A stretch of 64,000 bases of DNA from Paenibacillus zeisoli. Lineage in GTDB: Bacteria; Bacillota; Bacilli; Paenibacillales; Paenibacillaceae. Both the position numbers and the translations under genes were made by a program. Location of the stretch: the NCBI RefSeq assembly GCF_003994465.1, contig NZ_RZNX01000002.1, positions 333,444 to 397,443 of the forward strand. Direction: 5' to 3'. Positions 34,133 to 42,447 of this stretch are shown piece after piece. How positions within the stretch are numbered: position 1 is the stretch's first letter; every line of letters begins with the position of its first letter. Below the pieces are notes generated by a model. That model was not told the origin of the DNA and did not search any database. It saw only the letters and a program-made list of their open reading frames with translations.

Positions 34133-34453
34133 TCAGGTATTTTTGCGAACAAAGGCATCCAGCAGATCAGCCACACTAACATCCCCGAGCTCTTCGGCTA
34201 TCCGGTCCGCCTTCGTCTTCCTTCTGATGGAACCTGTCAGTACGATTTCAATATTTTGGTCTTTGTCCAGCAGGATGGAGTTGACCTCAAGCACATTCGT
34301 AAGCAAGCCGACAACCACTGCGATCTGCTGGGGGGATAGCTTGGCGGGGGCATTCTTCTTTTTACCATTGCTGCCATTACCATTACTTCCATTGCCATTG
34401 CCGCTGCCACTGCTGCCCTTATTCCCGTTACCACCGTTGCCGCTATTCCTCAC
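34133..34453 (-). CDS. small protein with Gly/Asn/Ser-rich N-terminus
   Basis: About 106 residues from a GTG at 34451-34453, with GGGGGAG 6 bases before (a TTG at 34468 is an alternative). Residues 4-36 are a low-complexity NGGNGNKGSSGSGNGNGSNG run, followed by a basic patch KKKNAPAKL and a compact C-terminal domain SPQQIAVVVGLLTNVLEVNSILLDKD...RKTKADRIAEELGDV. The domain is not recognised. It is directly downstream of a 41-residue membrane peptide gene, in the same operon. Confidence 0.65.
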   Translation of the reverse strand: MRNSGNGGNGNKGSSGSGNGNGSNGNGSNGKKKNAPAKLSPQQIAVVVGLLTNVLEVNSILLDKDQNIEIVLTGSIRRKTKADRIAEELGDVSVADLLDAFVRKNT

Positions 34454-34471
34454 GGGCCTCTCCCCCAAAAT

Positions 34472-34597
34472 TTACACTATAATCGTATTCCCTGTGTCCG
34501 CGCCACCTTCCTCTTTACCGAGCCCCATAGCGAAGGCTGCAAAAATAACAGCCATCACAATTGCCGTAATTAATATCTTATTGTTCTCTTCATCCAT
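34472..34597 (-). CDS. 41-residue single-pass membrane peptide
   Basis: A short gene with a good ribosome binding site (AGGGTGG, 8 bases before ATG at 34595-34597) that ends four bases before the TTG of the Gly/Asn-rich gene. The product starts MDEENNK, has one hydrophobic helix ILITAIVMAVIFAAFAMGL and a charged tail KEEGGADTGN. Orientation is probably N-in or N-out by charge, uncertain. The close spacing argues for co-translation with the next gene. Function unknown. Confidence 0.65.
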   Translation of the reverse strand: MDEENNKILITAIVMAVIFAAFAMGLGKEEGGADTGNTIIV

Positions 34598-34736
34598 ATC
34601 CGGACCACCCTATCTTCATTTCTATCCTGCTTCATCATATGACAGCTTCTTCAAGAGGTGCACCTCTCCGCCCAGAGATGAATAATGTACAGCACAGGCG
34701 TATACAACAAATTGAATGAGGCGGTGTTAGTTAATT

Positions 34737-35207
34737 ATGTATTACCAACCTTATGTGATTCCTCACCCTGCAGCTTTTCACTCCGTGTCCTATTATCGCA
34801 ACAGCGACCTTGTAATCAAGCTTGTCGGGGAGTCGATTCAAGGTGAACGGAATGATGAGTTGTTCTATGACGCCCTTATTAAAATGGCTCCTACTCAGCA
34901 AGAGAAGGATGTTATTATCAGTATCCGCAACGATGAGAGAAAGCACCGGAAAATGTTCCGGACCCTGTATACCCAGTTAACGGGAATGGCTCCTCCGACA
35001 GGGGAGAATGAACCGGCAGAGGCACTGCCCGCTACTTATCTGGAGGGAATCGAGAAAGCGCTCATGGGGGAGTTAAAAGCTTTTGAGAAATACCGCACGA
35101 TCTATTTGAATATTGATCCTAAGTACCGTGATTGGATATTCGAGATCATGACCGACGAACTCAAACATGCGTCCTATTACAACTGGCTGTACGCCAAGAA
35201 CAAATAA
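34737..35207 (+). CDS. ferritin-like (rubrerythrin-type) protein
   Basis: 156 residues with a helical bundle and the di-iron ligands of ferritin-like proteins spread over two helix pairs: ESIQGERNDELFYDAL and RNDERKHRKMF form one half (E...ExxH), GELKAFEKYR and MTDELKHASYYN the other. This is the Rubrerythrin/DUF-type ferritin-like family found on spores and in oxidative stress. It lacks the rubredoxin domain. GGCGG is about 12 bases before the ATG, a modest ribosome site. It lies directly upstream of the thiamine riboswitch operon but is not part of it. Confidence 0.75.
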   Translation: MYYQPYVIPHPAAFHSVSYYRNSDLVIKLVGESIQGERNDELFYDALIKMAPTQQEKDVIISIRNDERKHRKMFRTLYTQLTGMAPPTGENEPAEALPATYLEGIEKALMGELKAFEKYRTIYLNIDPKYRDWIFEIMTDELKHASYYNWLYAKNK

Positions 35208-35295
35208 GAGTGCGGGAGCAGGCTATTTGAGCTTCTCCTGAATTGTGGTATATTTAAGGCGTTAATTGTAGAAGAAAACATCATATGTCTTAATT

Positions 35296-35385
35296 TCACT
35301 AGGGGAGCCAGCCGGCTGAGACGAAGTAACGCTTCGGACCCTTGGAACCTGATCTGGATCATACCAGCGTAGGGAAGTGGAGCGC
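35296..35385 (+). ncRNA. TPP riboswitch (thi box)
   Basis: All the conserved parts are seen: GGGGAGCC, CCGGCTGAGACGAAG, CGGACCCTTGGAACCTGATCTGGATC and CCAGCGTAGGGAAGTG. It binds thiamine pyrophosphate; a terminator follows 40 bases later, so excess thiamine would stop transcription of the ABC transporter and thi genes downstream. Confidence 0.95.
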
Positions 35386-35424
35386 CTATGAATTGTTGTT
35401 TGGATCCTTGAACTAAACAAAGTC

Positions 35425-35463
35425 AGGCCCTTCATCCCTTTGCGGGAATGGAGGGCCTTTTCG
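35425..35463 (+). terminator. riboswitch expression-platform terminator
   Basis: GGCCCTTCATCCC pairs with GGGAATGGAGGGCC (one mismatch), loop TTTGC, then TTTTC. It is the regulated stop of the thiamine operon. Confidence 0.8.
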
Positions 35464-35582
35464 AGTTTTCTTCTTAACAAATTTCGCAGGTGTAGATATC
35501 TTGGACGGCTTCAACCTGTCTTAATCTGTCTCACCTTATACGGGAGGTCTGCCTTATAACACCCATCTTATCTCTGGATCAT

Positions 35583-36389
35583 TTGTCTTACTCATATGAC
35601 TATTCTTCCATGTCCGTATCCAAGTGGCCGCCAATTCTTGACCAACTGTCTCTGGAGGTACACCATGGAGAATTTGTATCCCTAATTGGTCCAAGCGGGT
35701 GTGGCAAAAGCACGCTCTTCAAGCTGATCGCCGGCCTGCTAGAGCCGACAGGCGGTGCCATCAGCTGGACTGGCGGTGAGGTGTCAAAGCGTCTCGGGGC
35801 CATCTCCTACATGCCGCAGCAGGACCTGCTGCTGCCCTGGAGAACCGTAAGGGACAACTGCCTGCTTCCATGGGAACTAAAGAAGGGCCGGTTGGAGCCA
35901 GGGAAGCATGGGGCGGTGCCAGGGAAGCTGAAGAAGAGCCGGGCGGAGCAAGCCGCGCAGCTTGCCTTCATCACGGACATGCTTGAGCGATTCGGTCTCG
36001 GCCGCTGGGCAGACGCCTATCCCCATGAGCTGTCTGGGGGAATGCGCCAGCGGGCGGCCTTCCTTCGGACGCTTGCCGCAGGCGGCGATCTGATGCTGCT
36101 CGACGAGCCGTTCGGCGCACTCGACGCGCTGACCAAGCGGGAGATGCAACACTGGCTGCTAAGTCTGTGGGGGGAGCTGCAGCGGACCGTCCTGTTCATC
36201 ACACATGATCTGGAGGAAGCCCTCCTGCTGAGTGACCGGATTCTGCTCATGCCGCGCGGAGGCGGGGCTCTGGAGGAGATCAACGTCGATCTGCCGCGCC
36301 CCCGTCAGGCTGGAGTGCATGCCACGCCTCGGTTCCTTGAGCTTCGGATGGAACTCGAGCAGCGGCTTACCGGAGCTGATCTCCGATGA
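35583..36389 (+). CDS. thiZ: thiamine-precursor ABC transporter ATPase (ThiZ-like)
   Basis: 268 residues from TTG 35583. Walker A GPSGCGKSTLFKLIAGLL, signature LSGGMRQRA, Walker B LMLLDEPFGALD and the H-loop FITHDLEEA are intact. It energises uptake through the permease next to it. The frame continues upstream: with GGGAGG at 35542-35547, translation could begin at an ATA codon at 35556, adding ITPILSLDH, which looks like a natural ABC N-terminus; the true start is uncertain. It is first in the TPP-riboswitch operon, overlapping the permease gene by 4 bp. Confidence 0.87.
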   Translation: MSYSYDYSSMSVSKWPPILDQLSLEVHHGEFVSLIGPSGCGKSTLFKLIAGLLEPTGGAISWTGGEVSKRLGAISYMPQQDLLLPWRTVRDNCLLPWELKKGRLEPGKHGAVPGKLKKSRAEQAAQLAFITDMLERFGLGRWADAYPHELSGGMRQRAAFLRTLAAGGDLMLLDEPFGALDALTKREMQHWLLSLWGELQRTVLFITHDLEEALLLSDRILLMPRGGGALEEINVDLPRPRQAGVHATPRFLELRMELEQRLTGADLR

Positions 36390-37204
36390 CGATGACTGCC
36401 TTTATCCATCACCTTCGTAAGCTGCTGCGCAGCTACGGGCCTTTCCTGCTGCTGCTCATCATGATTGTGACCCTGTGGGAATGGCTTGTCCGCAGCGGGA
36501 CTGTTCCCGCTTTTATTGTGCCGGCTCCAAGTTCCATTATGATGGCCCTGATCCATAATCGGGGGCTGCTGTTCGGCACGCACCTGCCGGTCACACTGGC
36601 CGAGGCAGCGCTGGGGTTCGCCCTGTCTGTCCTGCTGGGAACCGGCCTCGGCACCTGGATGCATATGTCCCGCACGGTGGAGAGAGCCGTGTATCCTTTT
36701 GTCATTATCAGCCAGACTCTCCCGCTCATTGCCTTATCCCCCATCTTCATCATGTGGTTCGGCTATTCGATCTGGAGCAAGGTCGCCGTGGTTATCCTTA
36801 CGGCCTTCTTCCCGATCGTAGTGGGTACCTACGATGGACTGCGAACGGGAGGCCAAGCGTACAGCGATCTGCTGCGCACGATGGGCGCAAGCCGGCTTCA
36901 ACTGCTGCTGAAGCTGCAGGTTCCGCTTGCACTTCCATCCTTCTTCTCCGGACTTAAGCTCTCCGTGGTCTACTGTGTCATCGGGGCCACGATTGGAGAA
37001 TGGCTCGGCGGAAGCAGCGGACTTGGGTATTACAGCCGCCGAATGGCAGGAAATCTGCAAAGTGATGCGCTGTTCTCGGCCGTACTTCTGCTATCCCTGC
37101 TCGGTTTGGCGCTGTTTCTGGGGGTGGCTTTAATCGAAAAGGCTGTTCTCGGCCGGGGCGGCTTTGCTGCTATGACAGGACGTGCCCGTAGGAAGAACAT
37201 CTAA
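36386..37204 (+). CDS. thiX: thiamine-precursor ABC transporter permease (ThiX-like)
   Basis: 272 residues with six TM helices and the EAA-type loop SDLLRTMGASRLQLLLKLQVPLALPSFFSGLKLS, which contacts the ATPase. It belongs to the SsuC/TauC-like permease family that moves sulfonates, nitrates or pyrimidines. ATGA overlap with thiZ implies translational coupling. The thiamine context (TPP riboswitch, thiM, thiD, thiE) points to import of the HMP precursor. Confidence 0.87.
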   Translation: MTMTAFIHHLRKLLRSYGPFLLLLIMIVTLWEWLVRSGTVPAFIVPAPSSIMMALIHNRGLLFGTHLPVTLAEAALGFALSVLLGTGLGTWMHMSRTVERAVYPFVIISQTLPLIALSPIFIMWFGYSIWSKVAVVILTAFFPIVVGTYDGLRTGGQAYSDLLRTMGASRLQLLLKLQVPLALPSFFSGLKLSVVYCVIGATIGEWLGGSSGLGYYSRRMAGNLQSDALFSAVLLLSLLGLALFLGVALIEKAVLGRGGFAAMTGRARRKNI

Positions 37205-37267
37205 CATGGAATGAACTAAAGAAATGAACGCATTACATATATCCATAACGAAAAGAGGTCACTTTTC

Positions 37268-38296
37268 ATGTCTAAATCTATTAAATTCTCCCTTCTGCTG
37301 CTCTCCCTAATGTGGGTGCTTGGCGGATGCAGCTCCAATTCAGGTGCCGGGCAGCAAGAGGCCAATTCCTCAGCCTCTCCCAAGGCAAAGCCGCTGCAAA
37401 AGCTTAGCATCATGCTGGACTGGTACCCGAATGCGGTTCACTCCTTTTTGTACGCGGCCAAGGAAAAGGGCTATTTCGCCGCTGAAGGCTTGGATGTTGA
37501 TATTCAAATGCCCGCCGACACGAATGATGCGCTAAAGCTGACGGCCGCCGGCAAGATTGATCTGGCCCTCAGCTACCAGCCTCAGGTCCTGATGGCCCGG
37601 GGTGAGCAGATCCCTGTCCAATCGATCGGAGCTGTAGTTAGACATCCGCTGAATCATCTCATGGTAGCCGCGGATAGCGGGATCACACGCCCCAAGGACC
37701 TTGCTGGACGTACCGTGGGCTTCTCCTCCATTCCACTCTATGAAGCCATGGTCAAGACCATGGTCAAGCAGGATGGCGGGGACCCGGATTCTGTGAAGCT
37801 GGTCGACGTCGGATTCGACCTGATTCCAGCCCTGTCCACCGGACAAGTGAACGGGTTAATTGGCGGCTTCATTAACCATGAACAGCTTCTGCTTCAGAAG
37901 GAAGGGCATCCGGTCACTTCCATAGACCCTACCAAATATGGAGTGCCAGACTACTACGAACTTGTTCTGGTAGCCAGTGAATCCGGGCTCTCGAATAAGC
38001 AGGATGAGCTGCGGCGGTTCATGAAAGCTGCGGCGGAAGGCCAGCGCTATGTTAGCGAGCATCCGCAGGATGCCCTGAACATCCTGATGAAGCACGAAGA
38101 CAGCACCTCCCCGCTGGATGCGGATATTGAGAGCAAGAGTCTGGACATTCTGCTGCCGCTTATGGATGCGGGAGACAAGACCTTCGGTTATCAGGACCCG
38201 GACTCCTGGACTCGGGTGGAGAAATGGCTGACCGATAACGGACTGCTTAAGCCGCAATCCGGCGTGAAGGCCCAGGATGCCTTTGTTAATCTGTAG
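37268..38296 (+). CDS. thiY: thiamine-precursor ABC substrate-binding lipoprotein (ThiY-like)
   Basis: 342 residues; lipobox LGGC with Cys21 after a short signal peptide, so it is lipid-anchored outside. The body is the NMT1/THI5-like fold: LSIMLDWYPNAVHSFLYAAKEKGYFAAEGLDVDIQMP, then TNDALKLTAAGKIDLALSYQPQVL. ThiY of Bacillus halodurans binds N-formyl-4-amino-5-aminomethyl-2-methylpyrimidine, a thiamine breakdown product salvaged to HMP. It completes the ABC uptake unit with thiX and thiZ. Confidence 0.9.
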   Translation: MSKSIKFSLLLLSLMWVLGGCSSNSGAGQQEANSSASPKAKPLQKLSIMLDWYPNAVHSFLYAAKEKGYFAAEGLDVDIQMPADTNDALKLTAAGKIDLALSYQPQVLMARGEQIPVQSIGAVVRHPLNHLMVAADSGITRPKDLAGRTVGFSSIPLYEAMVKTMVKQDGGDPDSVKLVDVGFDLIPALSTGQVNGLIGGFINHEQLLLQKEGHPVTSIDPTKYGVPDYYELVLVASESGLSNKQDELRRFMKAAAEGQRYVSEHPQDALNILMKHEDSTSPLDADIESKSLDILLPLMDAGDKTFGYQDPDSWTRVEKWLTDNGLLKPQSGVKAQDAFVNL

Positions 38297-38356
38297 ACCG
38301 GGACTCCCGGGCGGTTCTGTCCGCGCATTCGCATTTAAATCTAAGGAGGAATTATC

Positions 38357-39151
38357 ATGACTTATTTATCTAAAGTACGGGAGCAGAATCCCCTGATTCA
38401 CAACATTACGAATATTGTCGTGGCCAACTTCTCGGCCAATGGGCTGCTGGCCCTCGGCGCCTCGCCATTCATGGCAGACTCCCATGAAGAGGTAGAAGAT
38501 GTGGCGCAGATGGCGGCTGCAGTCGTTCTGAATATCGGCACACTGAATGAATATGCCATTCAGTCCATGCTCCTGGCAGGCAAATCAGCCAACCGGCATG
38601 GCGTGCCTGTCGTGCTTGACCCGGTTGGCGCTGGCGCCACAGCTTTCCGCACGGAGGTAACTGCGCGGCTTACCCGCGAAATTAAGCTTGCGGCCCTAAG
38701 AGGCAACGCGGCGGAGGTCGCGAACGTGGTGGGCCGCGCCTGGAGCAGCAAGGGCGTAGATGCCGGGGAGGGCGAAGGCGACGTTGTCAGCATTGCCGAA
38801 GAAGCCGCGACCAAGCTGGGCTCTATCGCGATTATTACCGGCAAAGACGATGTTATTGCTGACGGGAACAGCACCTATATTGTAAGCAATGGTCATCCGA
38901 TATTGACCAAGGTTACGGGAACGGGCTGCCTGCTCAGCGCCGTGGTTGGCGCCTTTCTTGCTGTAGCGGGAGAGGCCAAGGCCGAGGCGGTCGCCGAAGG
39001 CATCTCCTTCTACGGCGTAGCCGCCGAGCTTGCATACGAATTGACGGAAGGAAAAGGCCCTGGCAGCTTCCAGACGGAGTTCCTTAACCAGCTTGCCGTT
39101 CTTACACCGGAACGCTTCCTGGAGCGTTCCAGAATTGCCCGGCACAGATAA
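38357..39151 (+). CDS. thiM: hydroxyethylthiazole kinase ThiM
   Basis: 264 residues of the ribokinase-like ThiM family: [28 protein letters not shown] at the N-terminus, [12 protein letters not shown] for the thiazole pocket, and [19 protein letters not shown] with the catalytic Cys in the anion hole. It phosphorylates 4-methyl-5-(2-hydroxyethyl)thiazole to HET-P for salvage. AAGGAGG lies 8 bases before the ATG. It works with thiD and thiE to rebuild thiamine phosphate. Confidence 0.95.
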   Translation: MTYLSKVREQNPLIHNITNIVVANFSANGLLALGASPFMADSHEEVEDVAQMAAAVVLNIGTLNEYAIQSMLLAGKSANRHGVPVVLDPVGAGATAFRTEVTARLTREIKLAALRGNAAEVANVVGRAWSSKGVDAGEGEGDVVSIAEEAATKLGSIAIITGKDDVIADGNSTYIVSNGHPILTKVTGTGCLLSAVVGAFLAVAGEAKAEAVAEGISFYGVAAELAYELTEGKGPGSFQTEFLNQLAVLTPERFLERSRIARHR

Positions 39152-39310
39152 CAACCGGCGTGCGCAGATAGCAGATTTTAGAACCGAGTTAACAGATAAC
39201 GGTTAGCTGTTAGCTGTAGCAATTAGCACTTAGCGCAGGTACAAGAGCACCAAAAAAAGGCTGGCAGCAGCCCAGCCAAATCAGATAAGCAAGAAGGAGG
39301 TCTTCCGAGT

Positions 39311-40135
39311 ATGACCATCAAGAAAGCATTGACCATCGCCGGCTCCGACAGCGGCGGCGGGGCTGGTATCCAGGCGGATATCAAGACTTTTCAGGAGCTG
39401 GGTGTCTACGGAATGTCCGCTCTTACGGCGGTAACCGCACAGAACACGCTCGGTGTGCAAGGGGTCTATCCTCTTGAAGCAGAAGCTGTTGCTCGCCAGC
39501 TCGATTCGGTTGGCGAGGATTTAGGGCCGGATGCGGTTAAGACGGGCATGCTGTTCAGCCCGGAGATTGTCCGCATCGTGGCGGATAAGGCGCAGCAGTA
39601 CCAGTGGCGCAATCTGGTTGTTGATCCGGTGATGATTGCCAAGGGCGGGGCTCCTCTCCTACAGCAGGAAGCCGTGCGCACGGTAGTTCACTATCTGCTG
39701 CCGCTTGCCATGGTGGTTACTCCCAATATTCCCGAGGCAGAGCTGCTCACGGATATGAAGATTACTACTCTGCAGCAGCGGGAGGAAGCAGCAAGAAGGC
39801 TGGTGCAGACAGGCGCCCGTTATGTAGTCATCAAAGGTGGACATGCCGCCGAGACCGAGCCTGCGGTGGATGTTCTCTTCGACGGGCATGAATTCATGTA
39901 CCTGGAGAGTCCGAGGATTCCTACACGGCATACGCACGGGACAGGCTGCACCTTCTCGGCTGCGGTTGCGGCAGGGCTGGCGCAAGGACACTCGGCCTAC
40001 GACGCAATCCGAACCGCGAAGCTGTTCATTCAGGCAGCCATTGAGGACGGCCTGCATATCGGCGGGGGGCATGGGCCTACCAATCATTTTGCCTATCAGC
40101 AAAGAAAGCGGGGTGCGGGAGATGTCAGACCCTAA
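39311..40135 (+). CDS. thiD: HMP/HMP-P kinase ThiD
   Basis: 274 residues: ALTIAGSDSGGGAGIQADIKTFQELGVYGMSALTAVTAQNT, the nucleotide-binding N-terminus, and THGTGCTFSAAVAAGLAQG with the catalytic Cys near residue 215. It carries out both phosphorylations of hydroxymethylpyrimidine to HMP-PP. AAGGAGG is about 10 bases before the ATG. A 159-base spacer with short TTAGCTG repeats separates it from thiM; it overlaps thiE by 14 bp. Confidence 0.95.
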   Translation: MTIKKALTIAGSDSGGGAGIQADIKTFQELGVYGMSALTAVTAQNTLGVQGVYPLEAEAVARQLDSVGEDLGPDAVKTGMLFSPEIVRIVADKAQQYQWRNLVVDPVMIAKGGAPLLQQEAVRTVVHYLLPLAMVVTPNIPEAELLTDMKITTLQQREEAARRLVQTGARYVVIKGGHAAETEPAVDVLFDGHEFMYLESPRIPTRHTHGTGCTFSAAVAAGLAQGHSAYDAIRTAKLFIQAAIEDGLHIGGGHGPTNHFAYQQRKRGAGDVRP

Positions 40136-40805
40136 CCGGATTCCTTCATCGGTTATACGCAGTCTGCTCGAGGTCTATTTCATTATGGGCAGTGTGAACT
40201 GCCGCCTTGACCCGGCGGAAGTGCTGACAGAGGCTCTTGGCGGGGGAATTACGTTATTTCAATTCAGGGAAAAGGGGAACGGCGCCCTGACGGGAAGCGC
40301 GAAGTTCGAACTGGCTAAGAGCCTAATGCAGCTGTGCCGGGCACATGGCGTACCTTTTATCGTGAACGATGACCTGGATCTGGCCATCGCGCTGGACGCG
40401 GATGGCATTCATGTAGGCCAGGATGATGCTCCTGCCAGCATGATCCGCCGCAGGCTGGGATCAGGCAAGATCATCGGCGTCTCCGCCCATACCCTGCAGG
40501 AAGTGCAGCAGGCTATTGAAGACGGCGCCGATTATCTGGGCGTTGGCCCAGTCTACCCGACCTCCTCGAAGGAGGATGCCCAGCCTGTAAACGGAACGCG
40601 GTTAATCGAGGAGCTGCGATTGCAAGGTATAGATATCCCTTTGGTCGGCATCGGAGGCATCACGCTTTCCAATGCCGCGCCGGTCATTGCCGCAGGGGCG
40701 GACGGCATTTCGCTGATCTCCGCCATAGCACAAGCAGATCAGATCAGCGAAACGGCGAGGCGATTTTTGAAGACGGTGGAGGAAGGATTACGCCACCGGG
40801 AATAG
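40122..40805 (+). CDS. thiE: thiamine-phosphate synthase ThiE
   Basis: 227 residues from the ATG at 40122, within the end of thiD. The TIM-barrel motifs are complete: GGGITLFQFREKG, PFIVNDDLDLAIALDADGIHVGQDDAP, GVSAHTLQEVQQAIEDGADYLGVGPVYPTSSKEDA and GGITLSNAAPVIAAGADGISLISAI. It joins HMP-PP with HET-P to thiamine phosphate, the last step here. GGGAG just before the ATG and the 14-bp overlap indicate translational coupling with thiD. No thiC, thiG or thiL is seen in the window. Confidence 0.95.
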   Translation: MSDPNRIPSSVIRSLLEVYFIMGSVNCRLDPAEVLTEALGGGITLFQFREKGNGALTGSAKFELAKSLMQLCRAHGVPFIVNDDLDLAIALDADGIHVGQDDAPASMIRRRLGSGKIIGVSAHTLQEVQQAIEDGADYLGVGPVYPTSSKEDAQPVNGTRLIEELRLQGIDIPLVGIGGITLSNAAPVIAAGADGISLISAIAQADQISETARRFLKTVEEGLRHRE

Positions 40806-40812
40806 GCACGAC

Positions 40813-41295
40813 TTATTTTACTGCAATATAGATTCGAACTACCGCATCACCAGGATTGAAATCACGCGCATCATACAGCTCATAATCTCCGGTGTATGCC
40901 CGCTGCTCCTCTGCATCCTCGAAGTAGGACCAGATCCGGCCCCAAGCCTCGGCTACTACCTCGTGTACGGGCCCCCGGTTCGTGGTGAACACCTTGTACT
41001 TCGCTGCCGGTACAACTGCTGTCTGCAGTCCGCTGAGGTCAGCAGACTCACTGCCGCTCAGCTCATGGCCGATTAGAAGCGTGTAGGCCCCGGAAGCATC
41101 ACTTTCATAATCTGTATACAGTGCATAGAGCAAATGGGGATGCTCTGCGTGAATCCGATCTGCAATTGCGCTCTTGAAATAGGCTTCCCACAGCCCGGGG
41201 ATTTGCCCGCTCGGGCCGGCCTCCTGGCTGTTGGTCGTTCGGCAGCTGATCCCCGCCAGTCTAAGCTCGGACCCTTGTATGTACTCTTCACTCAT
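40813..41295 (-). CDS. GyrI-like small-molecule-binding protein
   Basis: About 160 residues from the ATG at 41293-41295 (AAGAGG 8 bases before). The fold is the GyrI/AraC effector-binding type: ELRLAGISCRTTN, IADRIHAEHPHLLYALYTDYESDASGAYTLLIG and WGRIWSYF...YDARDF...VRIYIAVK. Such free-standing domains bind hydrophobic drugs or act as cyclopropanoid hydrolases; none carries DNA-binding activity. It is encoded 36 bases after a WYL-domain regulator gene in the same direction, so it may be its target or co-sensor. Confidence 0.8.
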   Translation of the reverse strand: MSEEYIQGSELRLAGISCRTTNSQEAGPSGQIPGLWEAYFKSAIADRIHAEHPHLLYALYTDYESDASGAYTLLIGHELSGSESADLSGLQTAVVPAAKYKVFTTNRGPVHEVVAEAWGRIWSYFEDAEEQRAYTGDYELYDARDFNPGDAVVRIYIAVK

Positions 41296-41331
41296 TTCTC
41301 TCATCCTCTTTTCTATTGGTATGACTTCATT

Positions 41332-42297
41332 CTACTTTGGAAAAGTGGACATCTGTGTGTCCGGGTTCGGATATAGACTGAGAATTCTCTGAACCCGGCG
41401 GCAGATTTCATCTGCCACCTCGACCGGCTGCTCGATACGAACCTGCTCACCAAAGCTGAGAATCATCCCATAGAACCACTCATCTACCGGATAAAGACCT
41501 TTCACTCTCATCATGCCGCCAGGAAGCTGTGTAATCAGCTCAGGGGAGAACATATCCTGAACCCGGTACCGTACTTCGGGACTGAAGGTCAGCACCACTT
41601 CCCGTATGTGATGTCTGGACCATTCCTGATTCCATTCATAGCGATCCAGCGAAGGTGCCTCACGACGCACGAAGAAACCCTCCATCAGCTCAAGATCCTG
41701 CATTCGGGTTAGACGGAACATCCGAAATTCATTCCGAAGTCTGCAGAAAGCATGCAAGTACCATAAGTGCCCTTTCAGAATCAGGGAACAAGGCTCTGCC
41801 ATCCGCTCGGTCTGTGTTCCATTCATATTACTGTAACTGAATCTAATCAATTGCAGCCTCTCTATGGCCGTCTTCAGCAAGCTGACCTTCGACTTGGCGT
41901 CTGGCCCCTGCCCCCATGGGTTGAAGTCAAATACGATTCTCGCGCCTTGATCAGTTGCCTGCAGATCTGATCTGCTGAGCAGGGTCTGCACCTTCTCCAG
42001 CAGATTGTCGATGTTCTTGTCTTCGATGGCGGTACCCATACCCTTGATGGCAGCCACAACCGAGGTAATCTCATCCAGGGTAAGGAACTGACGATGAATC
42101 GTATAATGCTCCATAATCTCAAAGCCGCCTGTTGTCCCTTGATGGGCTACAACCGGAATTCCCGCTTGGTTTAGCGTATCCATATCCCGGTATATGGTCT
42201 TGGTCGAGACTTCGAACCTGTCCGCAAGCTCGGCGGCACTAACCCGTCCGCGATTGAGCAGCAGCACGGTTATGGCCAGCAAACGGTCAATTTTCAT
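41332..42297 (-). CDS. HTH-WYL transcriptional regulator (YafY/YobV-like)
   Basis: About 321 residues from the ATG at 42295-42297 (GAGAGGAAG 7 bases before). The N-terminal HTH_11 domain is clear (LLAITVLLLNRGRVSAAELADRFEVSTKTIYRDMDTL), followed by the WYL domain (QLIRFSYSNMNGT...EPCSLILKGHLWYLHAFCRLRNEFRMFRLTRM) with the family Trp-Tyr-Leu, and a C-terminal extension. WYL regulators respond to nucleotides or drug-like ligands; the target may be the GyrI-like gene directly downstream. Confidence 0.88.
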   Translation of the reverse strand: MKIDRLLAITVLLLNRGRVSAAELADRFEVSTKTIYRDMDTLNQAGIPVVAHQGTTGGFEIMEHYTIHRQFLTLDEITSVVAAIKGMGTAIEDKNIDNLLEKVQTLLSRSDLQATDQGARIVFDFNPWGQGPDAKSKVSLLKTAIERLQLIRFSYSNMNGTQTERMAEPCSLILKGHLWYLHAFCRLRNEFRMFRLTRMQDLELMEGFFVRREAPSLDRYEWNQEWSRHHIREVVLTFSPEVRYRVQDMFSPELITQLPGGMMRVKGLYPVDEWFYGMILSFGEQVRIEQPVEVADEICRRVQRILSLYPNPDTQMSTFPK

Positions 42298-42388
42298 AAC
42301 AATCTTCCTCTCCCTAATATGCTCCCCCTGCATCAAATCAAGGACCTACCAACGACATTCGGCCAGCCCTTCCATACTTCCCGGCATA

Positions 42389-42414
42389 TAAAAAAGCAGA
42401 CGATTTCCGTCTGC
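42389..42414 (-). terminator. terminator of rlmN
   Basis: Minus-strand stem GCAGACG / CGTCTGC with the loop GAAAT, followed by TTTTTT, 34 bases after the rlmN stop. Confidence 0.9.
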
Positions 42415-42447
42415 CTGAGTATACTCCATGTGCATGCCCGATTGGAT

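Noticed and set aside
39180..39300. Short TTAGCTG/TTAGCACTTAGC repeats between thiM and thiD
   Set aside because: Too few and irregular to be a CRISPR array or a known mobile repeat; the 159-base spacer shows no convincing structure.
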